A stretch of 64,000 nucleotides of DNA from Fusarium oxysporum f. sp. lycopersici 4287 (GCF_000149955.1 NC_030987.1:1299688-1363687), one strand, 5' to 3'; shown: positions 10,253 through 22,443, counted from the stretch's first letter. Program-made: numbers and translations. The notes: a model not told the origin generated them from the sequence alone.

Positions 10253-12187
10253 ATGGATTTCTCCGACTTTGAAGTTATCGACCCAATCGCCGAGTTTGGC
10301 CATGAGAGCAGCGACGATGAGGATGCGCAGCCGCCGTATGCGAATCTTCAGGGCGGTCATCCCCCGTGGCAGGGCCATGCGGGTAAGCTAGTCGGTGTTG
10401 TTGACATGGGCAGGTGAGAAAATAGAGACAATCCATCGACTGCAACAAAGAAACTGACAAGTGATGCCATCACCAGCAATGGAATTCGTCTCTCTATTTC
10501 CGACCTTTCGAGCCCATTGGCTCGTATGCTTCCTACCGTTTACCAATATCGCGCCTCCATTTCTCTGTACGACTCTCAATATGATCCCGAGACTGGAGAT
10601 CAGATTCCCATCCCTGACGATGTCATCGAGTCTGTCGTTTCAGTCTTGAGTCGGTTCGTTGTTATTTGCGAGGACTTCCAGTGCAAGAAGGAGAATATCC
10701 ATGTTATCGCGACCGAAGCCACCCGCGCTGCCCTCAATTCGAAGCAGTTCTTGGCTGCTATCAAAGACAAAACTGATCTAACAGTTGAGCTTCTACCTAA
10801 AGAGGAAGAGGGTCAGATTGGTGCCCTAGGTATCGCCAGTGGCTTCTCTGACATGGAAGGCCTGGTAATGGACCTTGGCGGTGGCAGCACCCAGATTACC
10901 TGGATGCTCAGCTCGGGCGGTCAGGTTCGCATGAGTCCCAAAGGCAGCTTCAGTTTCCCATATGGAGCTGCTGCTTTGACGAAGAAGCTCCACGATCTTC
11001 GTGACGGTAAGAAGAAGGATGAAGCCGATGCAGCTGTCAAGGCTTTTGAGAAGGAAATGATCGCCAACTTCGAGGACGCATACAACAATCTGCAGATCCC
11101 CGCCGAGATGACCGAGAAGGCTGAGAAGGAAGGCGGGTACCGTATTTATCTCTCCGGAGGTGGTTTCAGGGGGTGGGGATATTTGCTCCTGTACCTGAAT
11201 CAGACGGATGGCAGCTACTATCCCATTTCCATTATCAATGGATACACTGCCAAGCGCAAACAGTTTGAGGACACTGAGGCTCTCAAGCATGTCGCTCATG
11301 CCGCGAAAGACATTTTCCGTGTTTCCGATCGTCGAAGATCCCAGGTTCCCGCGGTCGCGTTCCTTGTCAATGTTCTTTCAGAATCAATTCCTGGAGGAAT
11401 CAAAGAGGCACACTTTTGTCAAGGTGGTGTAAGAGAAGGCTTTCTCTTCCGCCAGCTTTCACCATCTATTCGAGCTCAGTCTCCCCTAGAGGTTGCCACA
11501 GGCTACTTTGCCCCGGGTTCGCGACATCTCATTCAGCAATTGCTCAAGAACGCAATCCCGAAACCTTCTAAGAAGAAGGAGTTCCCAGAGGAGTTCGGCG
11601 AGCCTGTTGTTGACTCCTTCGCCAATGCGATGTATCTCCACATGTTCATGAGTAAGGAGACGGCCTCGACGACGGCGCTGTACTCAACCAGTGTCGGAAA
11701 CATGTCTGCGATCCATGGTGTTTCGCACCAAGATCGAGCAAGGTTGGCCTTGATGCTCGAGTCCAGATATGACGGTGAACTTCCTCCTCGTGAGCTAGAG
11801 TTCCGTGAGTCACTTCGTGACATGCTCACGCCTGAGGAAGTCTGGTGGGCATCATACCTCGGCAGAGTCGGACAACTCATCACCGCGCTCTACCCAGCCG
11901 GTAAGATCCACAAGTCGAAGCCACGCGTGGTGTTCACTTCTCAGTGGTCGTACACTTTGGGCAAGAAGAAGAATAAGGAAGGTCTTCTGCTCACAATCTC
12001 GGTACAGAAGACACACGATGACCCAGCAAGAACAAAAGAGGCTGTCAAGAATGCGGCGAGTAATGTGGAAAAGATTGGAAAGAAGAAGAACTGGATTGGA
12101 GATGATGAGCCTTGGGGAATGAAGGTTAAGGTCAAGGTTGTGGAGGAGGGTATTCTCTCTGAGGAGATGGAGAAGCTGAAAATGTAG
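10253..12187 (+). CDS. RTG2: retrograde-regulation protein 2-like, Ppx/GppA phosphatase family
   Basis: Two exons, join(10253..10413,10477..12187), encode 623 aa. The 63-bp intron (GTGAGA donor, CACCAG acceptor, branch-like CTGAC) restores the family hallmark VVDMGSNGIRLSISD across the junction near residue 50. The second nucleotide-binding motif, MDLGGGSTQI, is at about residues 185-194. SGGGFRGWGY and the C-terminal helical region also fit the ASKHA fold of exopolyphosphatase/guanosine pentaphosphatase proteins. In yeast, Rtg2 senses mitochondrial dysfunction and frees the Rtg1/Rtg3 factors. Filamentous fungi lack an obvious full retrograde pathway, so enzymatic or sensing activity here is inferred from family membership. 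Length is close to yeast Rtg2 (588 aa) with an acidic N-terminal extension. It converges on the hydrolase gene with only 192 bp between them. Confidence 0.88.
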
Positions 12188-12379
12188 GATATCATGATTT
12201 TTGTTTCGGAAATTGTGGAAAAGCATATTGGGCTTGATTTTGGGAATTGTCAAAGGGTACACTGGAAGGCAAAGGAAGGGCAGAATGTATGATGGTACTG
12301 ATTAGCTGATTTGGAACAAATTGAGTATTTTTCGTCTTTTGCCCACCGTCATCCCCGTTATACTTTCGGCTTACCTCTA

Positions 12380-13477
12380 CTATAATAACCAGTGCACACC
12401 CTGAAGGAGATCCTGCAGCCACTTCTTGGAAACAGGCAAGTCAGGGCAAGTCGTCCAGAAGCCATGAGGTAACCCTGAGTAGATGTGTAACTTGGTTGGC
12501 AGCCCGACTTCTTGGAGCAGTTGATCGAGAAGAATAGCTTCGTCCCGTCGCGGATCCCAACCGCAGATTGCAAAGTATGCTTTCTTTGCTATACCAGCAT
12601 GGGAATCGAATAGAAGAGGGGACAGTCGCTTGTCTGTTGGGGGAGCACCATATAGTTCTGTTGCATGATCAGTATTGAGTGAAGAGCATTGCCAGAATGT
12701 ATTGTACCTGCGAAGTAGTCAATTGACTTTCGCGTGAGGCCAGGTGCATCATTGATCTCATCAACGCTCAGAATACAATCCAGATACTTCTTCGGTCTCA
12801 TGTCTGGGTGACAGAAGCTCCCGGCGAGAAACACGACACCGGTGATTCTTGGAGAGAGGCCCTCATCACAAGCCAGGTGCGAGATTCCGGCAGTGAAGTT
12901 GGCGCCAGCAGACGTGCCACCGAGAATAAAGCCCTTGGACAAGTCTGTATTAAGTTTCCTCTGGCCCTCTGACGATGCAGCCTGCATAGAATGTTAGCGG
13001 GTGGTAGTTTGGCAGCACTGTACCTTACCCAGCGGACGACGTCGAAGGTATCTTCAAAGCCAACGGGGAACTTATGCTCAGGAGCAAGTCGATACTCAAC
13101 ACTTGCAACAACGACAGGAATCTCTAACGCGAGTACTCGACATGTTGCATCGTCTGTTTCAAGACCACCTGTGACATACCCACCGCCGTGCATGTAGAGA
13201 AATAGAGGAAGCGTATGGTGGTTAGCAGCTTGACGGTAGATGCGCAGTGTAATAGGCGTATTATCGCGCACAGGGACATATATTTCGTAAATATTGAGAC
13301 CTTCCTGTGGAATAATCGGATCATGGTCTCTGGTCATGCCCAAGATTGGTTTTGTGCCTGGGGGGAGATTGTTTGGGAACTGATGGGGTTAGTAACAATA
13401 TCATGAAGTTTACGCATGACTTAGCGTACATCGACCCATTCGGGATGGGGTGTTGCATAATGTCTATATTCGGCCAT
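12380..13477 (-). CDS. alpha/beta hydrolase, HSL-type esterase/lipase
   Basis: Four exons, complement(join(12380..12657,12708..12981,13029..13379,13430..13477)), encode 316 aa with introns of 47-50 bp. The N-terminus MAEYRHYATPHPEWVD comes from a 16-codon first exon. The oxyanion-hole motif HGGGYVTGG starts at residue 80, and EYRLAPEHKFP follows. The nucleophile elbow GTSAG places Ser at 157. The catalytic Asp is in GWDPRRDE (about residue 259) and the His in GLPHGFW (about 289), so the triad is complete. This is the hormone-sensitive-lipase class of carboxylesterases. There is no signal peptide, so it should act inside the cell on small esters or lactones. The substrate cannot be told; such enzymes often serve detoxification or secondary metabolism. 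Confidence 0.9.
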
Positions 13478-13876
13478 TTTAATTATACAATAGAAATGAT
13501 ATTTGATTTAATAGATGTATGAGGATGATAGTTGTGTTTAAATAACTGCGCTGAAAGCTCTACGAGGGCGAACTCGGAGTCGTTTTGCTGATCTTTGCCT
13601 CTGGTGTTAGAGACGCAGGACTAGTCAGCTACTGATCATCCTGAGGATCCGAGATCTTTGGTCATTTATTAGATTATCTTATCTGGTCGTACTGTTATGG
13701 TAGTCTTGTTTAGCACCCTTGCTTGCACATGCAGCCGGAACTGCAACGAGAGCCTCTACTTGTCCTGGCATGAAGCCTCTTCTATGACACTTCCGATGAC
13801 GGCTCAAAAGATCGAGGTCTTACTGATCGATTTACATAATATGTTTCCCATATTACCCCCATCTCTCATCGTCACC
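13478..13876. other. intergenic, 399 bp
   Basis: This is the upstream flank of the hydrolase gene and the 3' flank of the methyltransferase gene, both on the minus strand. Nothing else is seen. Confidence 0.6.
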
Positions 13877-15100
13877 TCATTCCTTTGCCCTGCGCTTGCC
13901 CTGCTCCTTCGTGTGTTTCTTCAAAAAGGGCGCATTCTCCAGCCCATCAGCCTGAGTCTTCCAAATCTTCTTTCCCATAGCAACATACTTCTCCCCAAAC
14001 TTCTGAGGCTCTACCAGCGCAGTCTCTCTAGTGACTCGATGCATCTCAGCGTACTCTTCATCATTACCAAACGTTGCAATCTTGTATCTCTGCTTCCACA
14101 TCGCAACCATCTCCTTCGCAAATGCACTGTCAACTTGGATATTCTTTGCGACAAGGTAAAACGAAGATCTGATCTTGTGGTGCCTGTAGTGCTTGTACAG
14201 TTTGACGGTTGCCATTTTGCTGAACTGGTGGATCAAGTCGAAGCTTCGCCAACTGTCGAGCTTGTGCATCAAGATCACCATTGTACCGCAGTTGTTCAGA
14301 TGTTCGAGGCCGAGGGCGGTCTGTGTAAGAGCTAGACGAGTCGCTTCTCGGGGCTCTCGCCATTCTGCACGGGGGTGAGTACGCAGGACATGACCATCAC
14401 AGAAGACGAGATCAAACTTCTCATTATCGCCCAAGACCTTTTCGAATAGGAAGTCATATGGTCCTGGAAAGTTCAACGGAACATCGTCTTTGGTGACACC
14501 CATATCGGCTGCCAGCGTTGTGATATCGCGAAACTCCACGTTCACTTGTGCATCGAGCATCTTGACGTCGTGTCCACCTTGCTCAACGGGTAAACTCATG
14601 GCTCTGATGTGACTACCAGGTGTCTTGGTCAAGGCTACGTCAACGAAGCCACCTGGGGCTACACACATGTCCAGCAAAGCCGGCTGTTCGACCCTAGACA
14701 GGTTGAGAGCACCAGTTGCCTTACCGAGGTCTTTTGCGATCGTCTTTATCACGGTGTAGAAGAACTGGGTACTGTTCGCGTTGCATCTATCTGCGGCTGC
14801 TCGTTGTTTCTTGAAGTGAGTGTCACCTCCACTTGTCTCCCAGCCCTGTCTTTCCCATTAAACAATTCTCCTTGCTCAGTATCTTTGTCACAGACATACC
14901 TTTCTTCTCAACTCATGGAGACGGTGAAACTCCTCGACGTTCTCCAAGAGATAATCGCGGATAGTTTCTTGAGCAAATCTCTCAGGCTCTGGAACTTCAG
15001 TGCCGGCTTTCATGGTTGGTTGTGTCTTTGCTTGATCACCTTGCACAGAGGTAGCATGTTCGCCAGGGCTAGAGCTTGATGCGTCAGCGTCGGAGGACAT
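13877..15100 (-). CDS. FtsJ-like methyltransferase-domain protein
   Basis: Two exons, complement(join(13877..14809,14900..15100)), encode 377 aa. The 90-bp intron (GTATGT donor, TTCAAG acceptor) joins LHELRRK to KQRAAADRCNAN in phase. The first 30 residues are Ser/Asp-rich and probably disordered. The SAM-binding motif I is LLDMCVAPGGFVDVAL at about residues 112-127. FDLVFCDGHVLR, an Asp-containing motif IV region, follows, then a beta-strand GTMVILMHKLDSWRSF. The C-terminus is strongly basic (KKHTKEQGKRRAKE). The fold is that of RrmJ/FtsJ RNA 2'-O-methyltransferases, but the K-D-K-E catalytic set is not clearly all present, so RNA methylation is unproven. Many fungi carry such stand-alone FtsJ-like proteins of unknown role. 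Confidence 0.75.
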
Positions 15101-15850
15101 GTTGGAGGCTGGAGATTCGCTACTGATTAACGACAGTTTGAGTAGAATTGAGAGTGATTTCCTACCAAAAGCAAAGGGATTTATACCGTTAAAGAAGACT
15201 CTCATCTTGCATATGTCCGGAGGCCTATTTCCTGTGTTACAGTTTTTGCCCATTCACCGGCTGGACCAACAAGCAACAGGCAGAAGTGACAGTAACCATT
15301 GGTGTTTGCCAACAACGAGGTCGGCCTCCAGCATAAAGACCATACCATACCATATAACGCAGCGGTAAGGCTCTCCCGATCACAAAAAACTCCGTTGATA
15401 ATTGTGCTGCAGTCATTGATTGGTCTTAACTCTCATGAGGCCACCAACACAGGCCCGCCGGCGCCACGGTTCACAACATGGATAGTTAACTATCACAGCA
15501 AGCTATCAGTGACATAATGTAAGTAATTAATTTCCGGTTTCTTCTTGGTTGGTAACCTAGTTCGTTGTGGCTCTAACAATTGATTCCAAGTGCAATATAA
15601 TGATTGTAAGCAACAAAGCACTGAGTGACATTACATCCAATATCAAGACCCTTAGACAAAATAACACACCGGAGACACTTGGCTATAGTCTTTGCAATCA
15701 CTGCAAATGATGCAAAGTCGGAGTGACTGGAAATTAAGTCAGATGCAGCCCTTATGGCAACTGCCTATCGACATTCGCAAGCAGAAGTCAAGTAGTCTAT
15801 ATTGAAACAGTTAAGCCAGCTCGTAAATATTTGGGCATCGGGTATCAATT
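15101..15850. other. intergenic, 750 bp
   Basis: This is the upstream region of the FtsJ-like gene and the 3' flank of the membrane protein gene. No gene or RNA is supported. Confidence 0.6.
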
Positions 15851-16586
15851 CTAAACAGCTGTTGATGGGCCATCCTTGGGAGGTTCGATCTTCTTGATCT
15901 TCCTATATCCCTCTCGCATTTCAGTCTTCTTGAATCTTGTCGAGTAAAGATAATGAACAACGAACCACTGATATACACAAAACAAACTAGAAATTGTTAA
16001 ATAAAAGTTGAGAGCCAGTAAGGGGACCACTTACAATGCACAAATGCCAAAACAGCCACAAGCAATGCTAAGGTTGTCAAGCATCGCTACTGTTCCAGTA
16101 GATATGTCACCAACAAAGCCCGTCCTTCGCTTGCCGAGACTTGACTCGTTGTACGCATCTATATCCTCCCGAAGGACAAATATGACGGTAAGAGCGGCAA
16201 GCCACATTACAGTTGAAAGGGCCAGAATCAAAACATACCATATTGGCGGTCTTGGATTGCTGAGACCTTGTGGCCTGACTGGTATCTTGAAAGCAAAGAA
16301 ATGTAGAGCTCCCTGAGTCTGGTCAGCAAGCTTTATATATATATATACAGGTGAGTGAACCTACGACTGCAAGGTTGTACGCTGATGCAGCAAGCAAATT
16401 ATGTCCCGGATGTTTAGATATTATCCCCGCCGAAAGCCCAATAACAGCACACGAAGCTATCCACCTCCCGATATCCGCTTTAAAAGCATCATCATAAAGT
16501 CTCTTAACCGGATTCGTCTCCTTCTCTTTCCCCAGCATATCCCTGACGATTTCGCCCAGTGGCATAGGGCATATTGGACTCGACAT
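15851..16586 (-). CDS. unknown multi-pass membrane protein, 213 aa
   Basis: Three exons, complement(join(15851..15986,16035..16318,16365..16586)), keep one frame through introns of 48 and 46 bp. Four hydrophobic segments can be seen: around WIASCAVIGLSAGII (residue 42), NLLAASAYNLAV (63), WYVLILALSTVMWLAALTVIFVL (about 100) and LSIACGCFGICAFLFCVYQW (about 155). The C-terminal tail is cytosolic-type, Lys-rich and ends in PPKDGPSTAV. The pattern of four helices with short loops resembles fungal MARVEL-like or small uncharacterised membrane proteins, but no diagnostic motif was recognised. Exon junctions fall inside or next to membrane segments, and each restores protein-like sequence, which supports the model. 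Confidence 0.75.
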
Positions 16587-17689
16587 GGCTGAATCAGTAT
16601 GGATGTGTAGGTAAGCTGCAGATGAGAAGGATCAGGTGGTTTTTTGGGCGCCGCCGCGTAATCTAATGTTTTATGGCTGTGGTCTTGGCTGGGCAGGGGA
16701 TGTTGATCAACATGACGCTAGGCCAAGGGTTGAAACTCCATCTTTTGGCCTTGGCTCTCGTCACTAATTCCTTTTGCACTGCCACTGGAAATTGGCGGTG
16801 CCTGGGCTTCAATCATGCCGCGTCTTGAACAAAAGGCCCAAGCGACTGCTCGCGTAATGACCTTATTCGGGAGTCGAGTGCCAAGAATCTTTGAGAATTT
16901 GATCATGAGTGAATTGAAGATATTCGCAACTAGAGTTTGTTTGGAGGACTGCTTTTCTTGTGGTAGCTGCTCGAATAGATCCACAACTACGATTTAGCAT
17001 ACTAGAATCCAAATTCAATACATTGAACCAATGGAATTTAGAAGAGAACAATAAAATGCCCAGGTTACTGTGAGATCTTGGCTGTTGTTCATGTAGTTCA
17101 GACTTCAAGTGCGAAAATTTAAGATGTTCATGATTTCAAGGTCCTTGTGAAACCGATCGCATTTTAAACCCAATGCAATTTAAATATCACTGAAAGCTCG
17201 TATTATTGACCAAAAAGGGATTATACGGCGCTACAAGGATCTACGACAACTCAGCTCTGTATGGATGTAAGAGGCTGTGCTTAAGGCTGAAATTCCAAGT
17301 ACATCCTCCCACTAAGCGCTTATGCTTATGTTTATGCAAATCTCAGCACATTATTTTCCCCGAAGCTGACGACTAGATGGGGCTCATACACGTGGAATGT
17401 TGATTTGATAGGTGCTTGTTGGTCGGTTATCTGTCAGTCCCCCATATCTAAACGAATTTGGTTGTATCTGCGAGCTACGATGGAGTGGCTGGGAGAAGAA
17501 TGCCTTAGTGGCCGTGTCTTGCAGATGGGTTGTCACATAGTCCTATTGATTACGAAGAGCTGTGTTTAATGAATGTCTTGATGTGGCCTTACTTGCATAT
17601 AATCCGCTCGTCCCCCGATTCTAAATACACTCTAACCCATCTCTCACTACTCAGTACTCACAGAGACCTAATCTAACATCTACGCAACA
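16587..17689. other. intergenic, 1.1 kb
   Basis: An 88-codon minus frame at 16718-16984 begins at GTG and has no recognisable features. A CT-rich leader lies just before 17690. No gene is called. Confidence 0.5.
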
Positions 17690-18795
17690 ATGGGTGATAA
17701 AAACGAAACATGGACACCAAACTACGACAACTGCGATAAAGTTTCGGATCGTTGCCCTGTCGAATACACCATCTACCAAGACTATCTCTCTGAACCAGCT
17801 TCAGGGTTCTTCGCGATCGCTTTTGCACTCCTCTTCCTCGCACAGATATTCCAGGGGTTCCGGGCTAAGACGTGGTCGTACATGATATGGTTGGGCATCG
17901 GAACAGTCTTTGAAGTCGCGGGCCATGTTGGACGCTTCGGGCTGGGAAGAAATCCATGGCAGCAGAACGTCTTCATCGTGCAGTACCTTACACTCTTACT
18001 AGCTCCTACTCTCGTCGCTGCTGCTATATCAGTGACGTTCAAGCATCTCGTTGTTTGGTACGGGGCAAGATGGTCTCTTCTCAAGCCCAGACTTTATCCT
18101 CTAGTTTTTGTCGGTACAGACTTTATCTCGATTTTCATCCAAATTATCGGAGGTGGCCTCACAGCTATGCAAAGTATGGGCAAGGGATCAGAGACGACAC
18201 AGAAACTTGGTGAGGCTCTTGTTATTGGTGGTGTCGCCTTTCAAGTTGCCAACATGTTGTGCTGTGGTGGGCTCATGCTTCTCTACGCTCGGCGCCGAAA
18301 GCAGGCAATGAAACAACGAGACCCGTTGATGGGAAACGCGACTGATATGTACACAACCGGCATGCCAACTCGTGGGAGAGTTCCTGTTGCTCGAGAGGAG
18401 GCTACGCTAAAGGAGGCAAAAAGAGTCAAGAGGTTTGTCTATGCCCTGGGTATTGCTTATACCTGTATCATCATCCGATGTGCCTACCGGTAAGATTCCA
18501 TTGACACTCCTTTCCCTACACTGGCTAATTAGCACTTAGTATCGCCGAAACTGTCCCAGATATTGGAGTAGATGTTCTCCGAAACGAAACACTATTCATC
18601 GTGTTCGACGCAACAATGATGTTGATTTCTATCGGCGCTGTGACTATCCTCCATCCTTGCTTCTTCTTCCCTTATCTTGGCCTGAGAAAGACACAGAAGA
18701 ATCAAAGCAAGGTCTATGAGGGTTATAGAATGGAGAGCAGTTCGGCTTTGGTTGGGCAGCAGCAGCACCCGCAGCAGCAGCAAGGTTATGCTTGA
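17690..18795 (+). CDS. RTA1-like lipid-translocating exporter family protein
   Basis: Two exons, join(17690..18489,18540..18795), encode 351 aa. The 50-bp intron has a GTAAGA donor, a GCTAAT branch-like box and a CTTAG acceptor. The protein shows seven hydrophobic helices and the family landmarks: GHVGRFGLGRNPW after helix 3, LLLAPTLVAAAISVTFKHLV, FVGTDFISIFIQIIGGG, IIIRCAYRIAET spanning the splice site, and the HPCFFFP segment in helix 7. RTA1/RSB1-type proteins sit in the plasma membrane and are linked to lipid movement and resistance to toxic sterol-binding compounds. The tail ends in a Gln/His-rich stretch. Ligand and direction of transport are not visible from sequence. Confidence 0.9.
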
Positions 18796-19492
18796 GGTTG
18801 GCTTTTCGGTGTTGCGAACGAGTTTAGAGCCGAGTTCTGAATTACAAGTGTCTTAAATGAGTTTGTGGTATATGGCGCATTTTATAGAATTCTAGAAGCT
18901 CCAAGGTTTTCAATTTGATTCATACAGAACAGACAACATCATACTGCTCGCCATAAATCTTAATATGGCGCTCCGTTCTCCGAGTACTGACTTCAGCCCC
19001 TCCAAAATTAGGAAAGGCCTTCAAATTCGGAGACCAAGGCATCCGATTGATCTTGCAGCCGTTATCAAATTAGAAACTATTTGACCATCGAATTTGACTA
19101 TTTTATAAGAATATTACGTTAGCGCCTTCCTATAGAATAGTAGCCCGAGCCCTTTGCATTAGCTCAAACTCTGGAATGGTCGTATTCTGCTTATCCATGT
19201 GACTCGGATTGATAAACCACCACCGGATAATGCAGCCGATGTATCATTTGATGTCAGCCATCTTTTCCCATGGCCGATATCGCCTACGTCCCGCGCCCTA
19301 CAAGAACAATAATAACAGAAAACGAATAGAGATAATTCAATAAGCACTATCAAGGTTCGAAAGGCACAGTGTAACGTTTAATAGAAGGCGCACTTAGTTG
19401 GTTGTTGTATAAATATCGAATACTCTCTCCAAACATTGTTTTTGGTTCCCTTCTTCTCACTGCAAAATCAACTTCAAGGAATCTACTGCTCA
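18796..19492. other. intergenic, 697 bp
   Basis: This is the upstream region of the MFS gene with a TATA-like box at 19408. Otherwise AT-rich and without a supported gene. Confidence 0.6.
19408..19415 (+). promoter_or_regulatory. TATA-like box of the MFS gene
   Basis: TATAAATA lies 85 bp before the ATG at 19493, followed by a CT-rich leader. The position fits a core promoter. Confidence 0.4.
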
Positions 19493-20952
19493 ATGTCACA
19501 GACCTCACTCGAACTCGTTACTCCTAATGGAAATGTGTCAGAGGACGCAGTCCAGTTACAGAACCTCGATCAACGCTTCGAGTCTCGAGCCAGCGATGCC
19601 CAGTTCTCACTGCCTCCTGTTGATGGCGGGAGAAAAGCATATCTATTCTTAGCAGCTTGTTGGGTTGTTGAAGCAGTGACATTTGGTAATCTTCCTCGTC
19701 TATATAAGGTTTACAAATTTGAGCTGACAAAAAGATTAGGCTTCGGATTCTCATTTGGCGTCTTTCAGGAATACTACAGTCACCATGAGCCTTTCGCGGG
19801 TTCAAATAGCATCGCCGCTATTGGAACCACAACAACTGTAAGATACTTGCCCACTTTATCCCCCCTGGCTCTAACATGATCCAGGGTATGCTATACCTCG
19901 GAGCACCCTTCGTTGTCATTATATGCCGCTTCTACCCTCGTCAAGCCCGCTGGTTCACATACGCAGGCCTCTTCGTCACATCAATAGCCATGGTCATGAG
20001 TTCCTTTTGCACAACTGTTCCTCAACTCATAGCAACACAAGGAGTACTCTTTGGAATCGGAGGCTGCTTCGCTTACTGTCCTTGCACTCTCTATATCGAC
20101 GAGTGGTTCGTTCGTCGTAAGGGCTTTGCTTATGGAATTGTCTGGAGTGCTGCTGGAGCTGGAGGTGCTGTACTTCCTCTAATTCTCGAAACGCTCCTCA
20201 AGAGCTATGGCTTCCAAACCACTGTCAGAATATGTGCGGGCATCCTATTTGGAACTGCAGCTCCGATTGCATATTTCATCAAGCCTAGACTACCACTTTC
20301 GGCCACTATCCACAGGAAGCCTCTCAATATGCGGTTCGTCACATCCAGAGTGTTTCTTCTGCATCAACTTGTCAATGTCGTTGAGGCAACAGGCTACTTC
20401 CTCCCTACGATCTACCTGCCCACTTATGCTCGAACAACCTTTGGCACCTCAACTATCCTCTCGGCTTTGACAGTTATTCTGGTCAATATTGCTACGACAA
20501 TCGGTCTGATGGTTATGGGATCGCTCAGCGATAAGCTTGCAGTTACGACATGCATGCTCATATCGGCAGTAGGCGTGGGTATTTCAGTCCTACTTGTCTG
20601 GGGACTTACAGCATCTCTCCCTGTCCTGTACGTTTTCTGCGTCATGTACGGTCTCTTCGCAGGATCTTGGGCCTCGATCTGGCCAGGAATTATGAGAGAA
20701 GTGACGCAGAAATTTCAGGATGAAAACGAGCACATTGACCCCGTGATGGTGCATGGACACCTCTGCGTGGGTAGAGGAGTTGGAAACATCATCTCCGGAC
20801 CATTGAGTGGTTCTCTCATTCGAGGTCAACCATGGCAGGGAAGGGTTATTGGGGGTTATGGAAGTGGATATGGCATTCTGATTTTGTACACTGGCCTCAC
20901 GGGCTTGGTGAGCGGTATGAATTTTTTGTGGCGATACGTGAATGTTTTGTAA
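19493..20952 (+). CDS. MFS transporter, monocarboxylate-transporter-like
   Basis: Three exons, join(19493..19685,19740..19837,19885..20952), encode 452 aa with introns of 54 and 47 bp. Splicing joins AVTF to GFGFSFGVFQEYYSHHEPF, the typical end of helix 1 in fungal MCT (SLC16-like) proteins, and then to GMLYLGAPF. Downstream landmarks include GIGGCFAYCPCTLYIDEWF and RKGFAYGIVWSAAGAGG, the conserved loop of this subfamily. The N-terminal 40 residues are cytosolic and polar. Members of the family import or export small carboxylates and related compounds across the plasma membrane, usually with protons. No substrate can be assigned. The final hydrophobic segment is short, so the last helix may be trimmed compared with relatives. 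Confidence 0.88.
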
Positions 20953-21501
20953 GGGATGAACATCTCTGGAAGCTGATGTTTCATCAACATACAAGGTATT
21001 GGCAGCGATATCTGGTTTCGAGCGTATCAGGCTAAAAGTGATTTGTAAGGCAACCTAGTTCTTAATCTGAGACACATACCAGCCTTGAACGTCAAGAAGC
21101 AGTGCTTAGTATTGATCAGAAACTTTAGAGCTATGAAGAATATCATCGTTATGTGAAGTTGTCGGGCCCTATATAATAATTGCCTTTCATATCAACAGCC
21201 TTAGCGGCGGTTCAAGTATTCACACCCGACAAGATTCATTGGAATAAGGACAAGTTTCGAATTGATGCTAGACGCCCAAAGGGTTATGAAGAAAGAGTAG
21301 AAAGTTGGAACGCTGTATTTTATGAAGCTTCCCTTATACTAATTACAGACGTAACAAGTTGACTATCATGCTATGGATCTTCCTCCATAACGTTCATTCA
21401 CCCAAGCGCTTTCCCTTTAATGTGATAGACTGTTTGCTAGCGCTGGTAGACGATACGTGTATTGCCCCTACTGACTGCTTCAATTTGTTTAGTGATTGTG
21501 T
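20953..21501. other. intergenic, 549 bp
   Basis: 3' flanks of the MFS gene and of the converging copy A gene. A 60-codon plus frame at 21180-21362 starts at TTG and has no support as a gene. Confidence 0.5.
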
Positions 21502-22443
21502 TTAATCGGCGGAAATTTCTCCCGGCGGCAGCCCAGGCAATACGCGATAAGAGTATTGGTGAATACGAGCTGTCGCCGACTGTGGTTCCATAACTACCCC
21601 GTTCCAGAGATCGAGAGGAATTATACTCTCTTTGGGTACGAGAACACTTTTTTCAATCTTCAGACTCATCATGATCAGAGTCCATATCGCCAAATTAGCT
21701 GTCAATGTGTCCTCCCCCTCTGTGTCGCATGGAATAGCCTTCTAGTACACTCCCATACCCCCGGTTTCCGTCTTGAAGAATTGCAGGACGACAATATCTT
21801 TATCCCCCAAGATGAACGAGAAACAAGTATTGGTCTTTTTTGCACAGGCAGCCAATTGTTCGATAGGACCAAGCTTGGGTTGTTTGTCACGATTTGCGGT
21901 GACGAGGGAGCCTGACTCCCATGTGCATGAGGGTACGGTGAGGCTAGTAGCAAGAAAGGGGTGCCAGCTGTTTTGGTTTGGGTCATAGAAGACTTGAACG
22001 TGGTCCTCGTCGCCGAAATCCAACCTCTGAGCGTGTTTAGGGAGTCCCTCACTCAATTCTCTCGCTTCAGCGCATGCCAGATTCGTATCTGTACCGAGCC
22101 TAGGACGGAGGATGTATTTGCCCAAGCTGATGGCTGAACTAATTGCGGTGGGTATGTGGAACGACTTGTAACATATCTGTACCATCATGCAATGATTCTC
22201 GCAGTCGATCTCTAGCACCTCATCCGGTGGTTTGCTGCTTACAGCCTGTTCTAGAACATCGCCGTATGCATTCACAATGTTGTTAAATGTGAATTTGGAC
22301 CATGGAAGAATCTTGGACTTGTCCATCGGAGCTCTTTCGCAGGCATCGCCAGCTAAGCTTCGGAAATTTGGGGAGAGCTTGATGACGGGTCTTCTCTTCC
22401 CCAGGAGGGAGCCAATTTTGGGATGGTTCGGCAGTTGGTTCAT
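21502..22443 (-). CDS. unknown protein, copy A, interrupted by one in-frame TAG
   Basis: From the ATG at 22443 the frame runs 233 codons to a TAG at 21742-21744, then stays open for 79 more codons to a TAA at 21502. Apart from that TAG it is a single clean 312-codon frame. The product is soluble, without a signal peptide, and belongs to no family I recognise. It is a paralogue of copy B (43958-44721). They share NAYGD near residue 55, a C-x(n)-VVxxF core, and a C-terminal TLTxNLAIWxLIMMS block matching 13 of 15 residues. The TAG in Val-Tyr-TAG-Lys-Ala-Ile aligns with a Trp in copy B (Gln-Trp-Asn-Ala-Ile), with equal spacing to the TLT block. Either the mRNA is edited (UAG to UGG) or this is a recent nonsense allele giving a 233-aa product. 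Confidence 0.6.

Noticed and set aside
13697..14335. 212-codon plus-strand frame opposite the FtsJ-like gene
   Set aside because: Antisense shadow; the minus strand has the SAM-binding motif and correct splicing.
16718..16984. 88-codon minus frame
   Set aside because: Starts at GTG and shows no recognisable protein features.
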